Shown here one piece after another: positions 27,692-35,236 of a stretch of DNA of 64,000 bases; the first letter of the stretch is position 1; each line of letters opens with the position of its first letter. Under the pieces are notes generated by a model that saw only the letters and a list, made by a program, of their open reading frames with translations, searched no databases and was not told the origin of the DNA. The position numbers and the translations under genes are program-made. The stretch covers positions 124,001 through 188,000 of the forward strand of contig NZ_PVZF01000010.1 in NCBI RefSeq assembly GCF_003002055.1, read 5' to 3'. Source of the DNA: Kineococcus rhizosphaerae (GTDB taxonomy: Bacteria > Actinomycetota > Actinomycetes > Actinomycetales > Kineococcaceae).

Positions 27692-29748
27692 GCGCCGCTC
27701 CCCTGCCCGAGCACTTCCCAGACGCCCACGGTCCCGCTCGTGAACACCCGGCGCAGCCCCGCGACCGCGTCGAGGTCGCTCAGGCCCGGCGGGACGGCGT
27801 AGCCGGGCACGCCGAAGAACACCGCGTCGGCGGGGGTGAGCGGCAGGCCGGGGGCGTCGGCGTCGACGACGACGTACGCGACGTCGTAGCGGGCGAGCAG
27901 GGCCCGGACCTCGGGCGTCATGGCGCGCAGGTCCCGGGTGAGGGTCCGCAGGTCGGGCTGGGCGGTGGTGGGCACGGCCGTGGTCGCCATCACCGGCACA
28001 CCCTCCAGGACGTAGTCGTAGGTGGAGCCGTCGTTGCCCGAGTTCAGGACGCGCTGACCGGGCCGGACGTGGGCGGCGAGGTAGCGGGCGGCGGCCCGGT
28101 CGTCGGTGTCGACGCGCTGGTAGGCGGGGGCGGCGTAGCGCTCGCGCAGCGCCCGGACCTCCGTGGGCAGGGCCTCGGTCCCGGCCCCGGCGAGCAGGAC
28201 GGCGCCCAGCGCGGCGGCGACCCACGCGTCGGCGCGGCGGGCGAACGTCTCCGCGAGGCGCGCCACCGCGACCCCGGCCAGCAGCCAGGCCCACGGGCTG
28301 CCGTGCGCGACGACGCGGTAGTAGGAGTTCCACGCCGAGTCCCAGACGAGGTCGACGAGCGGGCCGTGGGCGCCGATCAGGTAGGCGACGGCGATCGCGG
28401 ACCAGACGGCCCAGCAGACCAGGACGGCCGCGGCCTTGCGCCCGGCCAGCAGCGCCCCGGCGACCACGGCGACCGCGAGCCACCACTGCTCGTGGGTGGC
28501 GGTCGGGTCGATGCCGCCCTGCATCGGCAGCGCCAGGACGCGGTGCAGCGCGGCGGTCAGCGGTTCGACGGGGATGTCGCGCGCGAACCGCGAGCTGGAC
28601 CCGCCGCCGGCCGAGGCGGCCTGCAGCAGCGAGGCCCCCACGAGCGCCCCCGCCAGCGCCCCCGCGAGCGCGAGCCCCGCGATCCAGCGCCACCCCCACC
28701 CCGCGCGAAGCACACCCCGGACCCCGCGCGAGCGTCCTTCCGGGGTCGGACGCACACCCTGCGCCTCCGGGACGGGACCGAAGAGGGTCGAGAGCGTGCT
28801 CTGCGCCACCCAGGCGCCGAGGAACCCGCCGCCGACGGTGAGGGCCGCCGAGGGGTGCACGGTCACGGCCCCGGCGGCGGCGAGCGCCACGGCCGGCACC
28901 ATCGCGAGCACCCCTCGCCAGGGCCGGTGCGCGGGCGGCAGCAGCAGGGCGATCACGCCGGGGGCGAAGGCGATCGCGGCGGCGTTGGGCAGCGCGCCGG
29001 AGTCGTGGTGCATGGCCTGCAGCGGCTGGTAGGCCAGTGAGGCCGCGACCGCCGCGACCCCGCCCGCGGGCAGCCACCGGCGCGGCAGCACCGTCGCGGC
29101 GAGGGCCAGCAGCCCGAGGGTCTGGACGACGGCGAGCACGACGACGCTCGTGGCGTTCAGGCCGCTGACGGCGTCGACGCCGCGGGTCTGCGCGACGAGC
29201 GCGGCCCACTGGTGCAGGCCGTTCGGGTAGTACCGCGCGGGGTCGCCCGTGACGACGTCGAGGGCCTGCGCCTTCCACGGCGCGGCCTGCCCCGTGCGCA
29301 GGATCCGCGCGGTGACCAGGGTGTGGGTGATGGTGTCGTGCTCCTGCGACGGGGTCGCCAGGGTGCCCAGGCCGCGGCGGAACAGCTCGCACGTCGTCGC
29401 GGCGGCCGCCAGGACGAGGGCACCCGCGGCGATCGCGGGACCGCGCGGCGTCCGGCCGTCCTCGAAGGGGGCGGTGCGCCGGCCGCGGACGAGGGCGCAG
29501 ACCCCCGCCAGGACGGCGGTGGCGACCAGGACGGTCCACCAGGAGAACCGGGTCCCGGTCAGGCCCGTGGCGGTCGCGGCGAGGGTGGACAGGCCGACGC
29601 TGGTCGCCGGGGCGGCGCCCAGGAGCAGCGCGGGGCGGCGCACGCCGCCGGCGAGCAGGACCGCGGCCCCGGGCACGAGCACCCACAGCGCCGCGACGGC
29701 GAGCGTGAGCACGTCCCCGGCGGGGGTGCCGCCGGTGATGACGCTCAT
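27688..29748 (-). CDS. Polytopic membrane protein, probable GT-C type glycan enzyme (DUF6541-like)
   Basis: Very hydrophobic protein of 686 residues with about 14 helices and a C-terminal soluble domain of about 150 residues that ends in VGVWEVLG. The first large loop between helices contains QEHDTITHTLVTARIL with acidic and His residues, then YYPNGLHQWAALV, a pattern of actinobacterial membrane proteins beside glycan genes. It looks like a GT-C transferase but lacks a classical DxD/DE motif I can place surely. A loop of about residues 335-350 is encoded by DNA similar to the hairpin at 15043. ATG at 29748 lies 7 bases after the GT4 stop. Substrate unknown. Confidence 0.65.
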   Translation of the reverse strand: MSVITGGTPAGDVLTLAVAALWVLVPGAAVLLAGGVRRPALLLGAAPATSVGLSTLAATATGLTGTRFSWWTVLVATAVLAGVCALVRGRRTAPFEDGRTPRGPAIAAGALVLAAAATTCELFRRGLGTLATPSQEHDTITHTLVTARILRTGQAAPWKAQALDVVTGDPARYYPNGLHQWAALVAQTRGVDAVSGLNATSVVVLAVVQTLGLLALAATVLPRRWLPAGGVAAVAASLAYQPLQAMHHDSGALPNAAAIAFAPGVIALLLPPAHRPWRGVLAMVPAVALAAAGAVTVHPSAALTVGGGFLGAWVAQSTLSTLFGPVPEAQGVRPTPEGRSRGVRGVLRAGWGWRWIAGLALAGALAGALVGASLLQAASAGGGSSSRFARDIPVEPLTAALHRVLALPMQGGIDPTATHEQWWLAVAVVAGALLAGRKAAAVLVCWAVWSAIAVAYLIGAHGPLVDLVWDSAWNSYYRVVAHGSPWAWLLAGVAVARLAETFARRADAWVAAALGAVLLAGAGTEALPTEVRALRERYAAPAYQRVDTDDRAAARYLAAHVRPGQRVLNSGNDGSTYDYVLEGVPVMATTAVPTTAQPDLRTLTRDLRAMTPEVRALLARYDVAYVVVDADAPGLPLTPADAVFFGVPGYAVPPGLSDLDAVAGLRRVFTSGTVGVWEVLGQGSGA
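28699..28724. repeat. Partial copy of the 15043 hairpin inside a coding sequence
   Basis: Bases 28699-28724 match 15048-15073 at 22 of 26 positions (CCCCGCGCGA, GCACAC and CGG blocks). A second CCCCGCGCGA follows at 28722. Unlike the original it is not a full hairpin. It encodes part of a cytoplasmic or external loop in the membrane protein. Confidence 0.5.
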
Positions 29749-29755
29749 CGCCCGC

Positions 29756-30904
29756 TCACACCGCCTCCAGGACGGCGTCGGCGGCGCGCTCGGCGGCGGC
29801 GGCCAGGGACCCGTGGGCCAGCGCCCACTGCCGCAGCGCGTCCCGTCGCTGCGGGGTCGGGGTCGTGACGAGCCCGAGGGCGTCGGCGACGGCGCGGGTG
29901 TCGTGGTCGACGACCCACCCCAGACCGTGCTCGCGCACGACGTCGGCGCCGCTGCCGACGCCCGCGAACAGCACGGGCGTCCCGCAGGCCGTGGCCGCGA
30001 AGATCTTCGTCGGGGACATCAGGTCGTACCCCGTCCCGGGCACCAGGGAGGCGAGCGCCACGTCGGCGCCCGCGAGGAGGGCGGCGGCGCGTTCGGGCGC
30101 GACGGTGCCGGGCAGGTCCACCCCGGGCACGGCCAGCGCCCGCAGCCGCGCGACGTCGACGCCACCGCCGACCATCGTCAGCCGCGCGTCGGGGTGCTGC
30201 CGGGCGAAGAGCTCGAAGCCGCGCACGAGGACCTCGGCGCCCTGCCACTCGGACATGGTGCCGCTGTAGACGACGCGCAGACCCCGGGCGGCGGCGGGTC
30301 CCGCAGCGGGTCCGGCCGCGGGGTGAGTCGCGGGACGGAACACCTCGACGTCGACGCCGTTGCCGACGACGCGGACCCGCGCGGGGTCGACCCCACCGCG
30401 CACGACCTCGTCGGCCATGCCGGCGGTGACGGCCAGGACCCGGGCGGCGCCGCGCAGCGCGAGCTGCTCGGCGAGCTCGACGCCCTTGAGGACCGGCCGG
30501 GGGGCGCCCGCCGCGACGGCCCCCTGGGACCACACGTCCGGCAGGTAGGACACGTACGGGGTGCCGCGCAGCCGGGAGGTCAGGCGCGTGACGACACCGG
30601 TCGTGGGCGGGGGCTCGTGGACGACGACGTCGGGGCGGCGGCCGGTGAGCAGCCGCGCGGTCAGCGGGACGTCGAAGGACAGGTACGGCAGGTAGCCGCG
30701 CACGACGCCGTGGCCGTCGCGCAGGACCGGCGCGCGGCGGGTCCGGACGCCGGGGTCGTCGGGCACCGGGCGCCCGGTGGTGGTGAGCACCTCGACCTCG
30801 CAGCCGCGCGCGACGAGCGCGCGGGCGAGGGCACGCAGGCGGAACGGCGCGGCCCCCACGTCCGGCGGGTAGGTCCGCGTCGCGATGCGGACCAGCGTCG
30901 ACAC
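29756..30904 (-). CDS. GT4-family glycosyltransferase
   Basis: GT-B fold enzyme of 382 residues. The N-terminal domain starts VRIATRTYPPDVGAAPFRLRA with the glycine-poor acceptor loop of GT4 enzymes; the second domain has LRVVYSGTMSEWQGAEVLVRG and, as donor-binding E-x7-E-like site, SPTKIFAATACGTPVLFA, where the usual first Glu is replaced by the PTKIFE-type segment (here PTKIFA), a small deviation. It is probably cytoplasmic and membrane associated, acting on a lipid-linked intermediate. First gene of the long minus-strand array, so the main promoter should lie in 30905-31075, shared with the divergent gene. Confidence 0.82.
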   Translation of the reverse strand: MSTLVRIATRTYPPDVGAAPFRLRALARALVARGCEVEVLTTTGRPVPDDPGVRTRRAPVLRDGHGVVRGYLPYLSFDVPLTARLLTGRRPDVVVHEPPPTTGVVTRLTSRLRGTPYVSYLPDVWSQGAVAAGAPRPVLKGVELAEQLALRGAARVLAVTAGMADEVVRGGVDPARVRVVGNGVDVEVFRPATHPAAGPAAGPAAARGLRVVYSGTMSEWQGAEVLVRGFELFARQHPDARLTMVGGGVDVARLRALAVPGVDLPGTVAPERAAALLAGADVALASLVPGTGYDLMSPTKIFAATACGTPVLFAGVGSGADVVREHGLGWVVDHDTRAVADALGLVTTPTPQRRDALRQWALAHGSLAAAAERAADAVLEAV

Positions 30905-31075
30905 GATCGGTGACCCTACCCACCGGCCAGGTGATCATCGACGCGCCGCACCCGGCGCTCGCTCGTGCCGCGGCCGGTGGCGGGAGGAGAGGTAGTAGCA
31001 CCAAGAGCTGATTGCCGCTCGTACCGGGCCCGCGAGTCCATGGAGCCGTCCGACAGACGACGAAGGGAACCTCTC

Positions 31076-31636
31076 GTGAAGCGCATCCTCCTCGTGGCCG
31101 GCGCGGCGACCGCCGCGGTCGTGCCCGCGGTCCTCGGCCTGACCGGCAACCCCGCTCTCAGCCGCAGCGTCCCGGTGCAGGTGCCGGCTGCGGTGGCGAC
31201 GGCCCTGCCCCCCACCGCGACCGGTTCGGCCACCGCGACCGTCGACGACCACGGCGGGGACCGGGGCCGGGGTCGCGGCTCCGACGACGGCACCGCCGCC
31301 GACCACCGCACGACGCCCCGGCCCGTGTCCGTGCCGGCGTCCGTCCCCACCGCCGTCCCCACGTCCGTCCCCACGTCCGTCCCCACCGCTGCGCCGACCA
31401 CGGACGACCACGGCGGCGACCGCCGGGGTCGCGGTTCCGACGACGGCACGACCGCCGACCACCGGATCACCGCCGCGGGCAGCACCGGGGGGAGCACCCC
31501 GAGGAGCACCGCCCCGGCCACCGCGGACGACCACGGCCGCCACGGCGGCGACGACCGGGGGGGCGACCGGGGGGGCGACCGGGGGGGCGACGACCGCGGC
31601 CACCGCGGCGGCGACGACCGCGGCGGCGACCGCTGA
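31076..31636 (+). CDS. Secreted low-complexity Asp/Arg/Gly-rich repeat protein
   Basis: Protein of 186 residues not recognised as a known family. It has a Lys-Arg start and hydrophobic signal segment (ILLVAGAATAAVVPAVLGL), then a Pro/Thr/Val-rich stretch with VPTSVPTSVPT, two copies of a DDHGGDR-RGRGSDDGT unit, and a tail of GGDRGGDRGGDD repeats at the C terminus. The mature part is highly charged but near neutral and probably disordered; its many Asp residues could bind divalent ions. GTG at 31076 has GAAGGGA 9 bases upstream. It is followed 28 bases later by a histidine kinase gene, so it may be part of the same signalling unit. Confidence 0.6.
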   Translation: MKRILLVAGAATAAVVPAVLGLTGNPALSRSVPVQVPAAVATALPPTATGSATATVDDHGGDRGRGRGSDDGTAADHRTTPRPVSVPASVPTAVPTSVPTSVPTAAPTTDDHGGDRRGRGSDDGTTADHRITAAGSTGGSTPRSTAPATADDHGRHGGDDRGGDRGGDRGGDDRGHRGGDDRGGDR

Positions 31637-31664
31637 TCCCCGCCGCCCGGGGCAGACTCGCAGG

Positions 31665-33056
31665 GTGGAGCACGTCAGCACGCCGCCGTGGCAGGTCCTG
31701 GCCGACGGCACGCCCCGGGCGGCGGCGGTCGAGGGCCTCAGCCGCCGGCGCCTCGTGACGCAGGTCGTCGCGACGGCCGTCGTCGTGCTCGTCGTCGTCG
31801 CGGGCGCGAGCCTGCTGCTGGCCCGGCAGATCGCCGAGCGCGAGGCGGTGAACGCGGCGGCGCAGGTCAGCGACCTGCTGGCCGAGTCCGTGGTCCAGGG
31901 CGTCCTCGAGGACGACCTGCTGTCCCCCGACCCGGCCGCGGCCGGACCCGCCCGCGCGCGCCTGGACGCGGTCGTGCGCGAGCGCGTCCTGACGACGGAC
32001 GCGCTCGTGCGGGTCAAGCTGTGGGACGCCGGCGGGCGGGTCGTGTACTCCGACGAACCCCGCCTCGTCGGGCGGACGTTCGCGCTGGAGGACGAGGAGC
32101 TCGAGGCGCTGACCGAACCCCGCCTGGAGGCCGAGGTCACGGACCTGACCCGTCCCGAGAACGAGTTCGAACGCGGCCGCGGCAAGCTCCTGGAGGTCTA
32201 CCGGCCGGTGTGGACGCCGGGCGCGCAGCCGCTGCTGTTCGAGACGTACACGCGCTACTCGCAGGTCACGACCCGCACGGGGCAGTTGTGGGGCAGTTTC
32301 GCGGGCCTGCTGGTGACGAGCCTGCTGCTGCTCGTCGTGCTCCTCGTCCCGCTCCTGCTGACGGTGCTGGACCGGCTGCGGCGCAGCCAGTCCCAGCGCG
32401 AGGCCCTGCTGCAGGACGCGGTGGGGGCCTCGGCCCTGGAGCGCCGGCGGATCGCGGCGACCCTGCACGACGGGGTCGTGCAGCAGCTCGTGGCGGCCTC
32501 GTACTCGGTGTCGGCGTCGGCGGCGCGAGCGGGCGGGGACCCCGAGCTGGCCGCACCGCTGGACCGGGCGGCGTCGGTCGTGCGCGACTCCATCGCGGGG
32601 CTGCGTTCGCTGCTGGTCGACATCTACCCCCCGAGCCTGTCCAGCGCGGGGCTGGCCGCGGCCGTGGGCGACCTGGCGGACTCGGTGCGCTCGCACGGGC
32701 TGGCCCTCGACCTGCGCCTGCCCGGTCCGGGGCTGCCCAGCGGCCTGGACGAGGCCGGGGAACGGCTGGTGTTCCAGGTGGCGCAGGAGACCGTGCGCAA
32801 CGCCGTCCGGCACGCGCGGGCCACGACCGTCGGCGTCCACCTCGACTACGGGCCCGAAGGGGTCCGGCTGGAGGTGGCCGACGACGGGGTCGGCTTCGAC
32901 GCCAGCACCCGGACCGGGGCCGCCGACGAGGGCCACTTCGGCCTGCGGCTGCTGCCCGACCTGGCCCGCCAGTCCGGTGCGCGGCTCCTGCTGGCCACGG
33001 CCCCCGGCGCGGGGACCCGATGGGCCCTGGAGGTGCGGACCTCGTGGACCAGGTGA
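31665..33056 (+). CDS. NarL-type sensor histidine kinase
   Basis: Membrane sensor of 463 residues. A first helix at about 30-52, an extracytoplasmic sensor of about 150 residues (53-210, with VRVKLWDAGGRVVYSD, typical of a PAS/Cache-like fold), a second helix at about 212-240, then a HisKA_3 dimerisation domain with the phospho-accepting His268 in LERRRIAATLHDGVVQQL (key motif LHDGVVQQ) and an HATPase domain with QETVRNAVRHARA (N box) and DDGVGFD (G1). GTG at 31665. Overlaps the response-regulator gene. The signal is unknown; the upstream secreted protein or wall state are candidates. Confidence 0.9.
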   Translation: MEHVSTPPWQVLADGTPRAAAVEGLSRRRLVTQVVATAVVVLVVVAGASLLLARQIAEREAVNAAAQVSDLLAESVVQGVLEDDLLSPDPAAAGPARARLDAVVRERVLTTDALVRVKLWDAGGRVVYSDEPRLVGRTFALEDEELEALTEPRLEAEVTDLTRPENEFERGRGKLLEVYRPVWTPGAQPLLFETYTRYSQVTTRTGQLWGSFAGLLVTSLLLLVVLLVPLLLTVLDRLRRSQSQREALLQDAVGASALERRRIAATLHDGVVQQLVAASYSVSASAARAGGDPELAAPLDRAASVVRDSIAGLRSLLVDIYPPSLSSAGLAAAVGDLADSVRSHGLALDLRLPGPGLPSGLDEAGERLVFQVAQETVRNAVRHARATTVGVHLDYGPEGVRLEVADDGVGFDASTRTGAADEGHFGLRLLPDLARQSGARLLLATAPGAGTRWALEVRTSWTR

Positions 33057-33667
33057 TCCGGGTGCTGGTCGTCGACGACCACCGGCTCGTGCGGGCCGGT
33101 CTGGTCGCGCTGCTGTCCGCCGAGGAGGACCTCGTCGTGGTCGGTGAGGCGTCCGACGGCGCCGAGGCCGTCGACGTCGCGACGGCGACGGCACCGGACG
33201 TCGTCCTCATGGACCTGTCGATGCCCGGGGTGGACGGGGTGAGCGCCACGGCCGCGGTGCTGGCCGTCCTGCCCTCGACGGCCGTCGTGGTCCTGACGTC
33301 GTTCATCGACCAGGCGCAGGTCCGCCGGGCCCTGGACGCCGGAGCCGTGGGGTACCTGCTGAAGGACGCCGAACCGCGCGACGTGCTGGCGGGGGTCCGC
33401 GCGGCGGCCGCCGGGCACGCCCCCCTGGACCCGCGGGTGACGCGGGCGCTGCTGCCCTCCCGGCGGGCTCAGGACCCGGCCGCCGGGCTCAGCGAGCGCG
33501 AGCGCGAGGTGCTGGGGCTCGTCGCGCAGGGACTGGCCAACAAGCAGATCGCGCGGACGCTGGGGATCAGCGAGCACACCGTCAAGGTGCACGTCGGGAA
33601 GGTGCTGCGCGTGCTCGGGGTCAGCGGCCGGACCGCGGCCGCGGTGTGGGCGCGGGAGAACCTCTAG
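33044..33667 (+). CDS. LuxR/NarL-type response regulator
   Basis: Partner of the kinase before it. Receiver domain at about 1-125 opens with VIRVLVVDDHRLVRAGL and has the phospho-acceptor Asp in VVLMDLSMPG, Thr in VVVLTSF and Lys in YLLKDA. The C-terminal LuxR helix-turn-helix (about 145-205) has LSEREREVLGLVAQGLANKQIA and HTVKVHVGKVL. GTG at 33044 is chosen for GGAGGT 9 bases upstream (207 residues); GTG 33053, which forms a GTGA overlap with the kinase stop and gives VIRVLVVDDH, is also plausible. Confidence 0.9.
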   Translation: MDQVIRVLVVDDHRLVRAGLVALLSAEEDLVVVGEASDGAEAVDVATATAPDVVLMDLSMPGVDGVSATAAVLAVLPSTAVVVLTSFIDQAQVRRALDAGAVGYLLKDAEPRDVLAGVRAAAAGHAPLDPRVTRALLPSRRAQDPAAGLSEREREVLGLVAQGLANKQIARTLGISEHTVKVHVGKVLRVLGVSGRTAAAVWARENL

Positions 33668-33676
33668 GGTCGGCCC

Positions 33677-34648
33677 GTGAGCCGACGACGCCTCGACTTC
33701 GTCCTCGCCGTCGACTCCGGCGGCACGGGGACCCGGGTGGGCTGCTTCGCCCTCGACGGCCGCCTCCTGGCGAGCGCGACCGGTCCCGGCGGCGCCCACC
33801 AGCACGACGACACGGCCGCGGCGAACCTCACGGGCACGGTCGCGGCCGCCCTGGACGGGCTCGACCCCGCCGGCGCGCGGGCGTTCGCCGCCGGGGTCTC
33901 GGGGATCGCCCGCGCGGGGTCGAACCAGGGTGGTCTCACCGCGGACGAGGCCCGCGCGTTCTACCCGCTGCCGGATCTGGCGTGCCCGACGGTCTTCGTC
34001 AACGACGCGGTCGTCGCCCACCGCGGGGCGCTCGCGGGCCGGGCGGGCGTCGTCGTGGTCGCCGGGACGGGGTCGATGGTCCTGGCGATCGACGTCGACG
34101 GCCGGGAGGTCGAGAGCGGGCAGTTCCAGCACTACGCGGGCGGGGCGCGGCACGTCGTGTTCGACGCCGTGCACCGGTTGCTGACCGGACCGGCCGACCC
34201 CGCCGACGCCGGGCTGCGGGCCCGGGTCGAGGACCACTTCGGCGGCCCGGACCTGCGGACCCGGCTGCTGGCGCTGGCGGAGTCGGGGTACAACGACGTC
34301 AAGCGGCGCTACGGCGACCTGGCCCCGGCGGTGACCGCGCTCGCCGGCTCCTCCCCGGTCGCGGACCGGGCCCTGCGCAGCCTCGCCGACGCCACCGCCA
34401 CCGGCGTCCTGCTGCTCGCGCCGCTGACGGGAGTCGACCCGGTGCCGGTGGGGTGCGTGGGCTCGCTCGCCGAGGACCCCGCGTTCCGGGTGCGGTTGGG
34501 CGACGCCCTCGCCGGCTCGCGCGCCGAGCTCGTCCCGACGCAGCTCGGCGCGCTGGGCGGTGCGGCCTTCACGGCCCTGCAGCTCGCGGGGGTGCGCGTG
34601 GATCCCGCTGTCCTCGACCGCCTGCGGACGGGCATGCTCGGAGCGTGA
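33677..34648 (+). CDS. BadF/BadG-type sugar kinase, probable N-acetylglucosamine kinase
   Basis: ASKHA-fold ATPase of 323 residues. The phosphate-1 motif is LAVDSGGTGTRVGCF, the adenosine/phosphate-2 region is VVVVAGTGSMVLAI, and LGALGGAAFTAL closes the fold, as in eukaryotic-type GlcNAc kinases of the BcrAD/BadF family. It probably phosphorylates GlcNAc or a wall-derived amino sugar for recycling, which fits the surrounding wall-remodelling genes. GTG at 33677 begins 9 bases after the response regulator; the stop overlaps the next start. Confidence 0.8.
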   Translation: MSRRRLDFVLAVDSGGTGTRVGCFALDGRLLASATGPGGAHQHDDTAAANLTGTVAAALDGLDPAGARAFAAGVSGIARAGSNQGGLTADEARAFYPLPDLACPTVFVNDAVVAHRGALAGRAGVVVVAGTGSMVLAIDVDGREVESGQFQHYAGGARHVVFDAVHRLLTGPADPADAGLRARVEDHFGGPDLRTRLLALAESGYNDVKRRYGDLAPAVTALAGSSPVADRALRSLADATATGVLLLAPLTGVDPVPVGCVGSLAEDPAFRVRLGDALAGSRAELVPTQLGALGGAAFTALQLAGVRVDPAVLDRLRTGMLGA

Positions 34649-35133
34649 CGACGCGCGGAGTCCTGCGGAGCTGGGCCGAGGAGGAGGGCTGGGGCGTCGT
34701 CGACAGCCCGCAGACCCCCGGCGGCTGCTGGGTGCACTGCTCGGCCCTCGCGGTGGGGGACGGTCCCCGCGTCGGTCAGGAGCTGGCCTTCACCTTCGAG
34801 GCGGTGCGGGACCAGGACGGCTACCGGTTCCGGGTCCTGCGCGCGTGGCCCGCCGACGGGCCCCCTCGCCGGACCCCGGGGACGACCGTCGTCGACGACC
34901 GCAGCGGCGCGTTCACCTCGACGCTGACCCTGTCGTTCGACGACGGGACCCCGGACACGACGACGCACTGGCCGCCCGAGCCCGAACCCGTCCTCGGCAC
35001 GGTGACCGTCACGGTGTTCGCCCGGGAACCGGGCCGCAACGAGGTGCGGGTCGAGAGCGCGGGGACGCTGGACGAGGACCTGATCGACGCCGCCGTCGCG
35101 GAGCTGCGCAGGGTCCGCACCGAGCTGCCCTGA
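34645..35133 (+). CDS. Protein with N-terminal cold-shock-like domain
   Basis: 162-residue cytoplasmic protein. Residues about 1-70 resemble a cold-shock OB fold (GVLRSWAEEEGWGVVDSP, WVHCSALAVGD and VGQELAFTFEAV take the places of the RNP1/RNP2 strands), but aromatic RNA-binding residues are only partly kept. The second half is an unassigned beta-rich region ending in an acidic helix (DEDLIDAAVAELRRV). GTG at 34645 overlaps the kinase stop (GTGA), so the two are co-translated. Function unknown; nucleic-acid binding is inferred from the fold only. Confidence 0.6.
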   Translation: MTTRGVLRSWAEEEGWGVVDSPQTPGGCWVHCSALAVGDGPRVGQELAFTFEAVRDQDGYRFRVLRAWPADGPPRRTPGTTVVDDRSGAFTSTLTLSFDDGTPDTTTHWPPEPEPVLGTVTVTVFAREPGRNEVRVESAGTLDEDLIDAAVAELRRVRTELP

Positions 35134-35146
35134 CGGGACGGTTGCG

Positions 35147-35232
35147 TGCGCTGGCTCTGGCCCCACCGGCGGGAACGGTCCGGATCGGCCCGTTTCCCAC
35201 GATGCACCGCGGGTGGAGCCAGAGCCGGCGCA
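35147..35232. repeat. Imperfect inverted repeat between convergent genes
   Basis: Arms of 21 bases (35147-35167 and 35212-35232) match with 2 mismatches around GGCTCTGG, with a further inner pair GGGAACGG/CCGTTTCCC. A GGCTCTGG block with the same flanks also occurs at 15032-15039, just outside the hairpin there. The element is located between the ends of the CSD-like gene and the ABC exporter gene. Confidence 0.7.
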
Positions 35233-35236
35233 CACC

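Noticed and set aside
31236-31636. Short tandem repeats considered as a CRISPR array
   Set aside because: Units are degenerate, coding in frame (GGDR, DDHGGDR), and lack uniform spacers; no cas genes.
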